From contig NW_020948983.1 of NCBI RefSeq assembly GCF_900497805.2, positions 21,181,202 to 21,245,201 of the forward strand: DNA of 64,000 bases, written 5' to 3'. This document shows positions 1 through 11,136 of this stretch, in pieces. How positions within the stretch are numbered: position 1 is the first letter of the stretch; every line of letters starts with the position of its first letter. The notes beneath the pieces are model-generated. The model was not told the origin of the DNA. It worked only from the letters and a program-made list of their open reading frames with translations, and made no database searches. Position numbers and translations under genes: made by a program. This stretch comes from Vombatus ursinus. Taxonomy: Eukaryota > Chordata > Mammalia > Diprotodontia > Vombatidae.

Positions 1-1438
1 TCGGGGGCATCTTCACCAATTTTCACTCAGAAGTGAGGGGCGTACCTCAAAATATCCTCATTTCCTTTAGTAACTCATTATGAATCTCATGCCCCTATTG
101 AGTCATATTGTGGGAAATCCATGTTTTGAGTTGGGTCTTGAAGGAAATGTGAGGTCTGAATTAGCAGAGAAGAGGAAGAAATTGGCATCTCAGGTGGAAG
201 AAACAGTGAGAGGAACCAGATGGAAATAGGGTTGAGCCTTTGAGGTTAGGGGAGATAGGGAAGTAATTCGATTTGTCTTCTATTCACTTATTTGCATTAG
301 CTTAACTATTACATCTGTTACAGTTAGAACGTGAACTTTGGTCCAAATGCAAACTGGCTTGCCCATTTGCAAAGGGGCCAGGCCAACTGACCAGGCTTTG
401 AAGAAAATCTAAAATACTAGGTTTAGGGTGGCCACATCAGAAATAGCTGGGGTCTTCTGGAAGACTCTTAAACAAATTGTGATGTCTAACTTTCAGGGTT
501 TAAAAAAAATCTCCTTGTCTTTGAATGTCTATTTTATTGTCTTTCTTCCAAAAATTCTCCCAAGCAGGCCCTGAAACTTTGCTCTGTGAATGTAGATATT
601 CCTTTGTTAGTTCCAAGCTGTCTCAAACCACTGCCCTGTTGTTTTCACCTCTGCTTAAGTGGCTCAGAGCCCAGAAGGGTCTTTTGGTTGGAAACTGTTT
701 GAGAAATATTTTGTGTAAAGGATTTCTAAGGCTGCCACCCAAGTAAGTCTCATAGAGGTCATCTTTCATTAAGAACTAATCAAATAATTTTCCTGTCTTT
801 TTTTTTTTTGCCTCTTAAAAACCCTCTTATAAACTTCTAAATCCAGTTGAGTGAGACAAACGCAAATTTGCATTTTCATAACAGCAAAACCTAACAGCAG
901 TCACAAATATTTTGAATGGCCTGTTTCAGCAGAATCTGAAAATTACTCAAACTTTCTTTTCTGCTCAAGGTTTATTTTATAAATACCTGGCATTTCCCCT
1001 GGGCTTCTGGAGCTTTATTCCTCTACTTCTGTGATTTCAGCTTTCTCTACCTGAGCAAATTGCAGTGAAAGCAAAGATTTTTATCTTTCTCTTCAGGTTA
1101 ATTCTGCTTACCTAAGTCACCAGAGGAAAACGTCTGCATCCTCACTCCACTGGTTTCCACTGGCTTAGTCCCATTCCTTTCTAATTTTTCAAAGACACAG
1201 GTGGCTGCCTTGGTAAGCAGGTGAATGAGTTTGAATTTAAAAAACAAATATTAAGTACTGTTCTCTCTGTAAAATCCCTGGCAGTCACAGAAGACATGTA
1301 CAAAAGTAGGAAAATGTGATAGGTAAAAAGTACTTCCTTACTAAATGTCACTAAGCTTCCACATTGGCTTTTGGTAATGAAATGTGGCCAATAGGAATTT
1401 GTTTCAAGGATCACACTCACGGTATAGCAATTAGTAAT
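1..1438. other. Unassigned non-coding stretch
   Basis: I see no recognisable gene or repeat here apart from short T-runs. The open frames at 525-746 and 1181-1450 have no domain I recognise and look like chance frames. It may be unique intergenic or intronic DNA. Confidence 0.5.
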
Positions 1439-1440
1439 AA

Positions 1441-1675
1441 TAGTTAGCATTTATCTTGCCCTTTAAGGTTTGCTAAGCATTTTAGAGACCTGATTTCATT
1501 TGATCCTTACAATAACCCTGTGAGGTAGGTAATATTCTTATACCCATTTCACAGATAGGGAATAGGAGAGGATGACTTGTTCAGGTCACAGCTAGGAAGT
1601 GGCTGAAACAGGGTTTGAATTTAGATCTTTTGGACCCCAAATCCAGCATTCTATCCCCTGTACCACCTAATTGCC
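1441..1675 (-). mobile_element. MIR/THER1-type CORE-SINE
   Basis: Read on the minus strand this is a near full-length tRNA-derived SINE. On the plus strand the order is the tail (gctaagcattttagag), the 'aataaccctgtgaggtaggtaat' type core, the 'cacagctaggaag' segment and the tRNA-like head ending 'ccacctaattgcc'. Substitutions are plentiful, so it is old. Confidence 0.85.
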
Positions 1676-1750
1676 TTCTCAGTTTACCACAAAAAGGTGG
1701 TAAAGAGTTTGGATATGAATCAGCTCTGCTTTTCTCTTTGTGCCTAAAAT

Positions 1751-1857
1751 CTGAGGCCCAGTGATGTTAAGTGACTTGAATCACAGTCACATAAGTAGTA
1801 AGGAAGAGAGCTACTATTTGAATTCAGATCCTGTGACTCGAAGCTCAGGATTCTTTT
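1751..1857 (-). mobile_element. MIR-type SINE fragment
   Basis: Degenerate antisense SINE core: 'ctgaggcccagtgatgtta' followed by a weak 'tcacataagtagtaagg' segment and 'tgaattcagatcctgtgact'. Only the middle of the element is left. Confidence 0.65.
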
Positions 1858-2034
1858 TGTTGCGGTCTGTTTCCCAGTGATATTCCTCAGCCATGTGGCA
1901 GCAGCAAACCCAACATTGAGATTGCCTTTGCATCCCGGCAGGCCAGCCTAGCCTGTTTGCAAAAGGACAAGATAGATTCCATATGAACAGAGATTTGCAT
2001 GCAGCCTATTTTTCCCCCTACACTTTTTTGCTAC

Positions 2035-2178
2035 TAGTGAATGAACTATCTGATTTGAAGCAAATCACTTATTTTTCCTGGAACTTTGTTTTTTTCCTCT
2101 ATAAAATGGAGGCCTCGAGCCAGATGACCTCAGAGGTCCCTTCTAGCTCCAGTATTCTATATATCCTGTGATTCTATG
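2035..2178 (+). mobile_element. MAR1-type SINE
   Basis: Sense-strand SINE with the marsupial MAR1 3' signature: 'ctataaaatgga', then 'gatgacctcagaggtccctt', then 'ctagctcc', ending in 'tcctgtgattctatgg'. Confidence 0.75.
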
Positions 2179-2339
2179 GAGTTTTTGCTTTACTCTTCTG
2201 AAAATTGTGACTGAAATAACTGATCCTGCAACTGATTAAGCAAATTACATATTATTTACTTATGTTTACTGTGATGGATAATGTCATTTGGATCTATTAT
2301 ATATGGAAAACAACATTTTCATCTTAATCTGGAAACGCT

Positions 2340-2712
2340 CCTCAACATAAATGTTCCATTGCAGCCACACTGTTCTCCCCTGCCCCTTCCAGCCCTTCGG
2401 GCTCATACGCCCCACCTCTCTGCCTCTCTAGACAATCCTTTAAGGCCTCATACAGTTCTCTCCCCCTCCATGGAGTGCCCTGCTCCCCTTGCCCTTTTGA
2501 TCTCTCTCCCGTCTCAGAACTCCTACACTTTATACCACTCTCTTTGGTGTAAAATCCCAATCACTTGTATTGTTCTCGGATACAGGCCTTGTGGAATTGT
2601 CAACTTCTTTAGGGAGGGGCTACTTCTTCTACTTTTATTCTATCTCCTACTGTACCTAGTAGTACAGGCAGGACTAGATACTTAGTCCACAATAAATGTG
2701 TAATGAATTTGA
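2340..2712 (+). mobile_element. LINE L2 3' end
   Basis: Non-coding 3' region of an L2-type LINE. It is C/T-rich at first, then has the family ending of 'gaattgtcaacttctttag', a G-rich word, 'acctagtagtacagg' and the terminal 'aataaatgtgtaatgaat'. The overlapping 134-codon frame at 2281-2685 has no independent support. Confidence 0.7.
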
Positions 2713-2838
2713 TCTAATAACATTTAGTAAGAACCAGGATCATTGTGTGGAAAAGGTCTGGAAAGATGGCCTTAGTAATATATAGACAGCTGGAATGTGG
2801 ACAAACATGAGCACTTAGCCTGATCTATAGTGAATAGG

Positions 2839-2902
2839 CGAGAGAGACAGACAGACAGAGACAGAGAGAGAAAGACATAATGTAAAGGCAGACAGAGAGA
2901 AG
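2839..2902. repeat. (GACA/GA)n simple repeat
   Basis: Impure purine-rich microsatellite of agac and ag units. Confidence 0.9.
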
Positions 2903-2944
2903 GGGTGGGCACAGACATGGAAAAGGAAACACACTAATAGACAA

Positions 2945-3060
2945 ACATATATACTCATATACATGTATTATATATATACACACATGCATCTGTGTATGCG
3001 TGTGTACATACATATATGTATTATATATGTCTCTGTGTGTATACACACACACACACACAT
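2945..3060. repeat. AT/CA-rich microsatellite cluster
   Basis: Mixed (TA)n, (TATG)n and (CA)n. It ends in a pure (CA) run at about 3044-3059. Open frames here translate only the repeat (Tyr/His/Thr/Cys-rich). Confidence 0.9.
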
Positions 3061-3610
3061 CTCAGACTCCAGAGCTTTTCTTGGAGACAAGACTATTTCT
3101 TCCCCCAATTTTTCATCCAAAAGAACTATAATATTGAAAAAATAGTGAATAGCTATAAGATAGTGAATTTGAGAGCGCCAAAATCAAATGTTCAGCTAAA
3201 GGAGGAAAAGGCAAGTTTTATTGGCTAATTAGTGTCTCTTGTCCCAGTGCAGAGTCACATTCATGAGACTGAACAATTTATATATGATGACTTCATTTGT
3301 TCTGGCCTTTCTGAAGACAATCCTAAGGTCAGATCTATTTTGAGTCTGAGAAATATCTTCTGGAAGTTAGTTTCCAGAATCTTTATTTCCTTTTTCTTTC
3401 ATTAGTCTCCAATTCTTGGTTTGATTTTTGCCCCCCCCCTTCTGAAATTCTTCTTGGAAATAGAACTGAAGGCAACTTGAACTTCCTCTTACAGTGATTT
3501 TCTCTGAATCCCACTTTCAGTTTTTTTCCACTGGATGCAACAATTGGCAAAGATTTTTTTCCTTCAACATTCTAAACTGGGCCGCTGAATATTCTGGACC
3601 TGAAAGTGCA

Positions 3611-3880
3611 ATTCAATTCAACAAGCTTTTTTGAGAACTTCCTAGTTTCTTGGCACAGTGCTAAGTGCTGAGGACATAAGGAGTGAAATTGAACACTCCC
3701 TGCCCTTAGGAAGTTTACATTCTACTGGGAGAAAATGTGTATATAGATTAGTATATATAAAACATATATGGAGTAAATGCAAGAAAATGGGGGGGCAGAG
3801 TGGGCAGGGAGTAAAGCTCTAATGCCTGGGAGATCAAAGAAGGTGTCCTGTATGATTTGATAGCTAATCTGTGCTTTGTG
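3611..3880 (-). mobile_element. LINE L2 3' region, antisense
   Basis: Antisense L2 end with the recurring order 'cagtgctaagtgctgagga', 'ctccctgcccttaggaag' and 'tttacattctactgggaga'. A C-poor tract and 'gatcaaagaaggtgtcctgt' follow. A SINE abuts it on the right. Confidence 0.75.
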
Positions 3881-3884
3881 GAAA

Positions 3885-4053
3885 CTGAGCTGTGTGATCC
3901 TGGGCAAATCATTAAACTCTATTTGCCTCAGTTTCCTCATCTGTAAAATGAACTGGAGAAGGAAATGGCAAGTCACTCCAATATCTCTGCCAAGAAAACT
4001 CCAAATGGGGTCAGAGAGAGTCAGATGGATTGAAAACGACTGAACAACAACAA
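3885..4053 (+). mobile_element. CORE-SINE with RTE/BovB-type tail
   Basis: Sense SINE. A tRNA-like 'tgtgatcctgggcaaatcat' and 'cctcatctgtaaaatgaa' are followed by a tail typical of RTE-mobilised elements: 'ctggagaaggaaatggcaag', 'ccaagaaaactccaaatggg', then 'cgactgaacaacaacaa'. RTE-driven mobilisation is inferred from the tail. A second copy on the other strand lies at 43.0-43.3 kb. Confidence 0.8.
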
Positions 4054-4059
4054 TAGCCT

Positions 4060-4935
4060 CAATGCTTCCTAGCAACTTCCCAGGCCTATAGGCTGCAGAT
4101 GACTGTCAGCATAGGTAGGGGGAAATATAGAGGCAATTTCCACACCTGGGTTTCCCTACAAATAACACACATAAAGTGTTTGATGAACCACATAAAAGTA
4201 AGCTAGTATCAACTCCATCTTCATCATCATCATCACCATCACCATTATTACTATCGCTTCATTTTTCTCATTTTTTGGGGGGGGGATTCTGATAGACACA
4301 GTTCAAGGACAATTTGCAATCATGTTATCATTCTTTTATAGTTAGAGTTATATGGACTATGATGTGGAAATATTAAATAACTGCTTTTTTATAATTGAGT
4401 AAGAATATTGGGATTTCAGCTCATCTTCTGCAGATTTACTGAAGGTATCCTTTGGACAACTCCAGTGAGCATCCAGGATGGCAGATGATATGTACCTACT
4501 TCATCCTGTTCTCACATGACTTTAATTTCTTCTACTAGATTTCTATATTTTGAAAGCTTCTCATTCCATGTGGTCTGGAGATTATGAGTATTTGGTACAA
4601 TAATAGCTATTAAAACACTGTACTTAAATTTTCATGGCTCGATGTTACAAATAAGCAATTGTGTGAAACAGTACTGCCTATGACAATGTTTGAGTTCTAG
4701 TACAGTTCATTTGTTGACTCCCCAAGAATATTTGGTGGTTTGTATTTATATTATGGAGATTTGTAACTTGTTAGTTTATAGAGGATAACGAGCCTCCAAT
4801 GTATAATTCTGGTCGTTTGTTATTAAGGATAAGGATCATTACTAGACCTGTGATTTGATGTTACGAGAAACTCCTGGATGAGAGAATTGACACGTTCTCT
4901 GAAATTTATAGTTTTCAGTGGTTTCCTAGAGTGGA
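4060..4935. other. Unassigned stretch with short (ATC)n
   Basis: A short (ATC)n run lies at about 4218-4246 and a G-run at 4277-4286. Otherwise nothing is recognised, and there is no credible open frame. Confidence 0.5.
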
Positions 4936-5052
4936 GAGAAGTTAAGAATGTGTCCAGAATCACAGAACTAGTAGGTGTCAAAGGTAGGATTTGAACCCAA
5001 ATATTCCTGGCTCCTAAGCTGGCTTTTTCTATCGATTATACCACGCTTCCTC
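4936..5052 (-). mobile_element. MIR-type SINE fragment
   Basis: Antisense core: 'cacagaactagtaggtgtca', then 'ggatttgaacccaaatattc', then 'ctaagctggctttttctatc', ending at a degraded head. Confidence 0.7.
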
Positions 5053-5104
5053 CCTCCCATCCTTTTCTTGCTCCTGCTTTTCCTCCAATGTTCTCATCAC
5101 ACAG

Positions 5105-5224
5105 TCTGAAGATGCTAAATCACTTGCCCAAGATCCCGTAGGTAATTAGTGATAGAACCATGATTTGAAACCAGAACTTCTGATCCCAAACTTAGGATAC
5201 TGTCCACTATATCTAATTTCCTCC
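5105..5224 (-). mobile_element. MIR-type SINE fragment
   Basis: Second antisense MIR core in a row: 'aatcacttgcccaagatccc', then a weak 'gatttgaaaccagaacttct'. It is diverged. Confidence 0.65.
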
Positions 5225-5845
5225 ATCCTTTTCTTTTCCTTTGTGGAGGGGTGGAGTAGGAGGTATTGGTTCTATAAAATTTGTTTTTTGCTTCAGTTTA
5301 ATTGTTTATTGCCTCTAAAAGCTGAAATATAAAGTTCAGTTTGGTTATTCCCAAAGATGTACATTTTATCATGTGCTATATAGTATTTGCTTTCAGTGCT
5401 TTGAGGTTTGCCGATTTCACCAGGGTAGACATTCCCTTTGTTGATACAGATCACAGTCTCTCGTTTTTATGAGTTGCCATTTCTGAATCACCTATTGGTC
5501 AGCTTTGTGGGGATGAGTCTTTGTAGACTTCTATAGGATGGTCATTGGACTACAAAATCTTCCACCATACCCCTGCTTGAAGCACCTGCCAGAGCTTGCA
5601 CTCGTCAGAAGGCTTAACTTTTGAGAACTTCCCCTCCATGATGGAGCATTGAAGTAGGGCTCTGGTAGGGATAGAATATAGTATATTATAAAAATTATGT
5701 TTGTTGGGATTTTCTTTTAAGGAAGTGACTTAGAAGATATTTTGATGATTATGAGAGATCTTAAGAAAGGCAGCCCATATTGGGGATAGAGAACAGGGAT
5801 GACCTGAGACAGAATGTCTTAAGTGCCCCAGGCAACTCTCTAAGA
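5225..5845. other. Unassigned stretch
   Basis: Nothing recognised on either strand. Confidence 0.4.
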
Positions 5846-6042
5846 CAGGGATTCTTAACTTTTTTTGTGTGTGTTAGGGACCCCTTTGACAATCTGGTGA
5901 AGTCTATGGACCCTTTTTTCAGAATAATGTTTTTAAATACATAAAATAAAATGTATAAGAGTACAAAGGAAATCAATTGTATTGAAATACAGTTATCCAA
6001 ATGTTAAAAAAAAATTCATGGACTTCAGGTTAAGAATCTCTG
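5846..6042 (+). mobile_element. hAT-type non-autonomous element, copy 1
   Basis: A 197-bp element with terminal inverted repeats: the left end reads cagggattcttaact and the right end ttaagaatctctg, its near-exact reverse complement. The interior carries 'gacccctttgacaatctgg', 'gtctatggaccc' and 'aataatgtttttaaatac'. There is no coding capacity, so any transposase was supplied in trans. The 8-bp flanks no longer match. Confidence 0.8.
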
Positions 6043-6450
6043 CAAAGAATAAGTTGCAGGGCAATTGTTCATCTTCTTCAGTAGAGATAATTTACTCATT
6101 GGGAGTTCATGTACCTATGAAATCCCACATCTGGTCCCAAATAGTCTGACACAAATAATCTTTATGAGAGAGTAAAGAATGAACAGCATTATAAGACTAC
6201 AACATTAATAATAATTTCCCCACTCTGACCTTCATCTTAAACCAGGAAAAAGGAGGAGGAGATTTTAGAGAATCTGTGTTCTGGTCCACAGCCTTCTGCC
6301 CTCTTACACTTGGTTCAGGGATGGAATTGGAGGAGTCAGGTGGCTGGGAATCTTCCAAGCCATTGGCTGAGGTATTGAAGGGACTGAGACAAAGTGGATC
6401 CCAAATGCCATGAAGAAGGTAAAATACAGTTCCTCAAAGGTCAGAGGCAA
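6043..6450. other. Unassigned stretch
   Basis: No gene or repeat recognised. Confidence 0.4.
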
Positions 6451-6452
6451 AG

Positions 6453-6718
6453 GGTAATAATAATAAGAAGTAGAACTTATATAGTGCCTGCAACTGCCAG
6501 GCAATGTGCTAAGTGCTTTTTACGAATATTATCTCATTAATCTTCAAAACCACTCTGGGAGGTAGATACTATTATTAGTTCCCTTTTTACAGATGAGGAA
6601 ACTAAAACAAACAGAGGTCAAGTGACTTGCCCAGGGTAACACAGCTACTATGCCTGAGGCCAAATTCCTGACTCCAGGCTCAACAATTTATCTGGCACTG
6701 TGCCACCTAGCTGCCCCT
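6453..6718 (-). mobile_element. Near full-length CORE-SINE (THER1/MIR-like)
   Basis: On the plus strand: 'cttatatagtgcctgcaact' (tail), 'gctaagtgc', 'attatctcatta', 'gatgaggaaact', 'gacttgcccagggtaacaca', 'actccaggctcaac' and the head 'ccacctagctgcccct'. This order defines the minus-strand tRNA-headed SINE that recurs through the window. Confidence 0.9.
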
Positions 6719-7064
6719 GTGGGCAGGTACTTATATACAGAGCAAAACCGTTGGCAGCAGGGGAGGAATGAGATGGGCAGGTAACTACAGAAATAGCAAT
6801 CTAGGGCTAACAAAATAGTTCACAGGTGGATGGCAGAGAGGGCCCTGGGCTGTTCAAGAGTTTCCCATGTGATTGGTCACTCTCGGTCAGCTGGGAGCAA
6901 TGACCGCCCTGTTGAGTTGGGCAGCTCAGGGTTATCTCTGCCTGCCTGATGTTTCCAGTGACTGCTGCCATGCCTGGTTCCTCCTTACCTCTGCATCCTC
7001 TTGAATGAGAGGCTTGGGCGTTTGGGATGGGCTGCAGCCTTGGCTTTCAGCAGCACACCCAATT
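6719..7064. other. Unassigned stretch
   Basis: No recognisable gene. The open frame that starts at 7005 runs into L1 sequence. Confidence 0.4.
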
Positions 7065-7440
7065 TACTTTTTAAGTTTTATTGGTGCTTTTTGTCGTAGG
7101 GCAGGCCCTTCCCAATCATACACTCCATTCCCTGTCCCACCAAGAGAGCCCTCCCTCTTTTGTAACAAAGAAAACTCGTTAAGTAAAACCAAGGGACACA
7201 TCCTTGGTGTCTGGCACTTAGGCAATGTTCCACACCCAGTGAAGTACCCCTCCTCTCTACCAAGGGGAGGGAAGACTGTTTCATCATCCAGCTGTCTGGA
7301 ACCAAGATGGGTCATTGCATTTAACCTGATTTCAGATGTCTTTTTTTTTTTTAAGTGTTGTTTTCATTTAGGCCCGTTGTGATCCTGTACATTGTTTTCT
7401 TGGTTCTATTCTTTTTTAAACTTTGAATCAGTTCATTCAA
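7065..7440 (-). mobile_element. Old LINE-1 3' end, antisense
   Basis: Antisense L1 3' region: 'agttttattggtgctttttg', C/T-rich 'cactccattccctgtcccac', 'tgtaacaaagaaaactcg', and later 'cattgttttcttggttcta' and 'cagttcattcaagtcttcc'. The last words mark the end of ORF2 in marsupial L1. The ORF-like frames across it are artefacts. Confidence 0.75.
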
Positions 7441-8249
7441 GTCTTCCCTTTCCCCCTCCCCATTAGCCCTTGACAATCTTAGCTCACTTAATGAAGAACG
7501 ATAATTTACCCAGAGTTGTGCCCCAGTTGGTGGCAAAGTGGATTGGATTCTAGATAAAAGTGAATTGGATTCTAGATCTCCTAACATTCTAACATATTCT
7601 TTTCTCACCTGTGTATGTGTGTATGTATGGATTTAGAATTCCCTTTACTTTCAAGTTTGAGGTTTGGGGTTTAAATAATTTCCATTATAAAGTATATTTC
7701 CCCATAGGGTTGGAAGTACTTTAGGGGACTGATCACACCCCCAACTTAGGAGAGGTAGCAAAGAGAGGAGGTGAAAGGTAGCTGTCTGGGTAAGGATAAA
7801 AGGGTGGAAGCTCACCAACTGTCCCCTCTCCACTCCATCCAGTAAAAACAGCTGGCTGTGTCGTTAATTTAACCCTCCTCTTTCCTGATGGAGGCAAAGA
7901 ACAGTCTCTTGAGAGAAGCCTCTGCTATTAGCTGGCTTTTTAAAGTCAGCGAAGAGGTTAGGGTAGGGATTGTGAGAAGACATCATGGAGATATCATTTT
8001 TCTGATTTCATTTTTGAAGAATGTTTGGGAAGGAATATCTGAAGGGATTAAATGAATCAGAATAATAATAGTGGTATCCCAATAAATGTAAACTTGAAAC
8101 ATCAGCATATCAAGACTTCTCTTTAAAAAGATTTTTCAATTGCAGTTGGGTGAAACTGGGTGGAGTGAGGACAGAGCAGTGTGCATCCCTTTCCACAAAT
8201 CCTGCTTTTGGTGGGTTAGTTACATCACTTCCTGTTCAGAGAAGAGGCA
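7441..8249. other. Unassigned stretch
   Basis: No recognised element. A (TGTA)-type micro-run is present near 7612-7630. Confidence 0.4.
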
Positions 8250-8415
8250 AAGAAAGATTATCGGTTAGGGAAACAGGAGACCTGGGCTCTGGTTCTTGGC
8301 TGTTAACTCTGGGCAAGTTACTTTTCTGGTGGGGTGGGCAAGGGAAGGACCCTTGTAAAACAAAGAGCTAGAATAGTTAGGTGATCTCCAAGGTCCCTCC
8401 CAGCTCTGAATTTTT
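8250..8415 (+). mobile_element. MAR1-type SINE
   Basis: Sense SINE: 'gagacctgggctctggttct', 'ctctgggcaagttactt', then 'aggtgatctccaaggtccct' and 'cccagctctgaatt'. Confidence 0.7.
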
Positions 8416-8851
8416 TGGGTTTAATGACAAGACAGCACAGCATGGCTGTGCACTTACTTTAAACATCCATTTGAAAATGGAAGACTTGCCGTATTTGCTT
8501 AGCCAGGTCTGCAGCGTGCTGAAGCAATTTCCTTTGATTGAGGAGGTCTTCAAGGGACAGTGGGATTGAGTTCAGCCAAGCGACCAGCTATTTCCATGAA
8601 AAATCAGTCAAACCTATGATTGTCTGACCGAAGTGGCTGGAGCCCTATACTGAAACATCCAGAAAGCAGTAAGGAAGGAGTAAAAAGAATTTAAACCAGT
8701 ACTTTGAAAAGGCTGCCCTGAAATTGATGCTGCATATCTTTAAAATGTGTTTTTGTTGTTGCTATTGTTATTGTTAAAATCAAGTGTGGGGAATTCCTGG
8801 TGTGGAAATTCCATAGATATATATCAGCAATAGGTGCTGATCAGAAAGTAT
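8416..8851. other. Unassigned stretch
   Basis: Nothing recognised apart from a short (TTG)n run near 8750-8776. Confidence 0.4.
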
Positions 8852-9102
8852 AATTTTTTATTTTTTCATTTTCATTTTAAAATTTGTATTGATATCTTTT
8901 GTTCTGACATAATCTTTATTTCCAAATATGCCCTTCCCTCCTCCCCTATCCTTTGAGCCTTCCCTGGTAACAGAATTTTAAAAAAGGAGGGAAAAATGCA
9001 ATTCAGCAAAACTAATCAACGTATCAACTGAGTCTGACAGTGTATGTAATATTCCTCACCTGTAGTCCTCCACCTCTGCAAAGAAATGGGGTAGGGAAGG
9101 GA
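8852..9102 (-). mobile_element. LINE-1 3' end, antisense, part 1
   Basis: The left piece of an antisense L1 3' UTR starts at a T-rich tail and has 'cataatctttatttccaaat', 'cccttccctcctccccta' and 'gtagtcctccacctctgca'. A SINE fragment interrupts it, and L1 sequence resumes at 9192. Confidence 0.7.
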
Positions 9103-9191
9103 ATAAACATTGATATAGTGGCTACTATGTGCCTCAGGTCTTACTGACTCCAGGCCTAACTCTGCTCTATCTGCTGCATCACCAGCTGCTT
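9103..9191 (-). mobile_element. Internally deleted SINE inside L1
   Basis: The antisense tail 'aaacattgatatagtggcta' joins directly to the distal segment 'cttactgactccaggcctaa' and the head 'tgctgcatcaccagctgct'. The CORE between them is missing. It lies within L1 sequence, so it is younger than that L1. Confidence 0.7.
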
Positions 9192-9430
9192 CCCAGATGG
9201 GAAGGAAATGCATTTTCTCTTTTCTTCTTGACTAAGCCTGATCATTATGATTACACAACCTTCCTTTCTGTAATTTTCTTCTTTCTTTTTACATTGCTGT
9301 ATTTATTGTGTGTGTCATTTTGCTGATTCTACTGATTTCACTTTGCATCCGTTCAAAAGTTTTCCCACACCTCTGTATTTTTCACATTCATAATTTCTAA
9401 CGGCACAGTAATATTCTATCATCTCCAGGT
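9192..9430 (-). mobile_element. LINE-1 3' end, antisense, part 2
   Basis: Continuation of the L1 region: 'ctgattctactgatttcact', 'gcatccgttcaaaagttttc', and 'acagtaatattctatcatc'. These correspond to the C-terminal coding end of ORF2 read backwards. Confidence 0.65.
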
Positions 9431-9565
9431 CCCTCGGTTTGCTCCTTCATTCCCCATTCAGTGGACCTCTATCTACCCTGTTTCTATTTCTTGCTTCCTG
9501 GGAAAATTTCTTAAGCAACTCGTCTTCAGCTTGGGTTAGAGAGCAGCCTGCAGCTTGGAGCAGAG

Positions 9566-9673
9566 AAGAAACTTGCTCATCACGGTCAACACTGTGTTAG
9601 AGTCAGGACTTGAACACAGGTCTTTCTGGGGCTCCGAGGATGGCCCTCTATCCATTATGCCTCTCTAGCTCCC
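9566..9673 (-). mobile_element. MIR-type SINE fragment
   Basis: Antisense core and head: 'gagtcaggacttgaacacag', 'gtctttctgg', then 'ctctatccattatgcctctc'. Confidence 0.7.
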
Positions 9674-10375
9674 GTGGCTTGGGATTCTTGTCATCATGTT
9701 GGTGTTGCCAGTGAATGCGATTTGGGCCCTTGTAGTGATGATGGTAGAAGTGGCCAAGAATTCTTGTACTTCCCAAAATAATTAAGTGCAGGCGCACCCT
9801 GAATTATAGCAGGGATAGTAAATCCATTAATGGCCTCGCCTCAGTGAGGAAGGATCCAGAGTTAAAAGGTAACTGTCATCAGACTTTCAGAGGAGAACTC
9901 CCTTTTTTCCTCCCCCTTTGATGAAAAGAAGAACCAGGGCCCTTTGCTGTGATTTATTTCTTTGTCTTGATAAGGGAAGGCAATGGCAAATTCTGACAGA
10001 ATTCTATCAAAGACAGGAAGAATCTGTTTTCTTCTGGTGTAATTAGTGAGTCATGGTCGTATCTGCCCAAGGCCCTGTCCACACAGGCCAAGTCAAGTGC
10101 AGAGTTAAGCAATTATCCGGGGGTTTGAATTGTAATAAATCATTTTCCACTTTAAACTGGAAGCTTTGAGTATGGGAGGAATCGTGGGTCCTAATCTTTT
10201 TCTGCTATGCTGCACATGGCTATTAGTAGGATAGGGCCAATTTCAAGAAAAGGAAGTGAGGCTTTTAAAAGATAAATGAATGGACTTTGTCATACATACC
10301 ACAGGGTCTGACTTTTGTGTGGCAAAATATGGTTATTGGATGTCCTCAGTACCTTGTAAGTACATACAATGCTAG
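9674..10375. other. Unassigned stretch
   Basis: No recognised repeat or coding signal over 700 bp. This is a candidate for unique sequence. Confidence 0.4.
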
Positions 10376-10517
10376 AAGCAGTGGACATGGTAGGGGACAA
10401 ACTTGGTCACTGTACCTGAGTCCTGGCTCACCACCCTTCTTGCCACATCACATTGGGCAAGGTGTTTCTCTATGATGGGCCTCAGTTTCCACATCTGTAA
10501 GAGGAGGACGTTAGACA
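10376..10517 (+). mobile_element. MAR1-type SINE fragment
   Basis: Sense SINE: 'ctgagtcctggctcaccacc', 'acattgggcaaggtg', 'gggcctcagtttccacatct', then 'aggaggacgttagac'. Confidence 0.65.
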
Positions 10518-10632
10518 ATCAATTAAAAATATTTACTGAGCACCTGCTACGAGCCAGGCACCATGCTAGGAGCTGAGGATACAAGTATAGAGAATGAAAA
10601 TCATCCCTACATGCAAGGAACTTACATTCTAA
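10518..10632 (-). mobile_element. LINE L2 3' end, antisense, left part
   Basis: Antisense L2: 'tactgagcacctgctacgag', 'ccaggcaccatgctaggagc' and 'ggaacttacattctaa'. An L1 splits it, and L2 sequence resumes at 11137. Confidence 0.8.
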
Positions 10633-10646
10633 TGGGGGAGAGAAAA

Positions 10647-11122
10647 TATTTTTCTAAAAATGTATTTATTTATTTTTAGTTTTCAACATTCACTTTTATA
10701 ATATTTTGAGTTCTGAATTTTTCTCCTTCCTTCCCCTACCCCTTCTCCAAGACAGTAAGCAATTTGATATTGGTTAGACATATACAACTATATTAAACAT
10801 ATTTCCACATTAGTTATGTTGTGAAAGAAGAATCACAACAAAAGGGAAAAATCACAAGAAAGAAAAAAAGAGAAAGTAGTGTGCTTTGATCTGCATTCAG
10901 ACTTCATAGTTTTTTCTCTGGATGTGGATATCATTTTCCATCATGAGTCTTTTGGAATTGTCTTAAATCATTGCATTGCTGAGAAGAGCTAACCAATGTT
11001 ACTGTTACTGTGTATACAATGTTTTCCTGGTTCTGTTCGCTTCACTCAGCATCAGTTCATGTAAGTCTTTCCAGATTTTTCTGAAATCTACCTGGTTATC
11101 ATTTCTTATGAAACAGTAGCAT
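10647..11122 (-). mobile_element. 5'-truncated LINE-1 with TSD, inside L2
   Basis: Antisense L1 3' end. The T-rich tail is on the left, then 'agttttcaacattcactttt', a pyrimidine-rich stretch, an A-rich stretch, 'tgatctgcattcagacttc', 'gttcgcttcactcagcatca' and the ORF2 end. A 14-bp TSD flanks it: tgggggagagaaaa at 10633-10646 and tgggggagggaaaa at 11123-11136, with one mismatch. The host is an L2, so this L1 arrived later. Confidence 0.9.
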
Positions 11123-11136
11123 TGGGGGAGGGAAAA

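Noticed and set aside
2281-2685. 134-codon plus-strand frame
   Set aside because: It covers an L2 3' UTR, which is non-coding.
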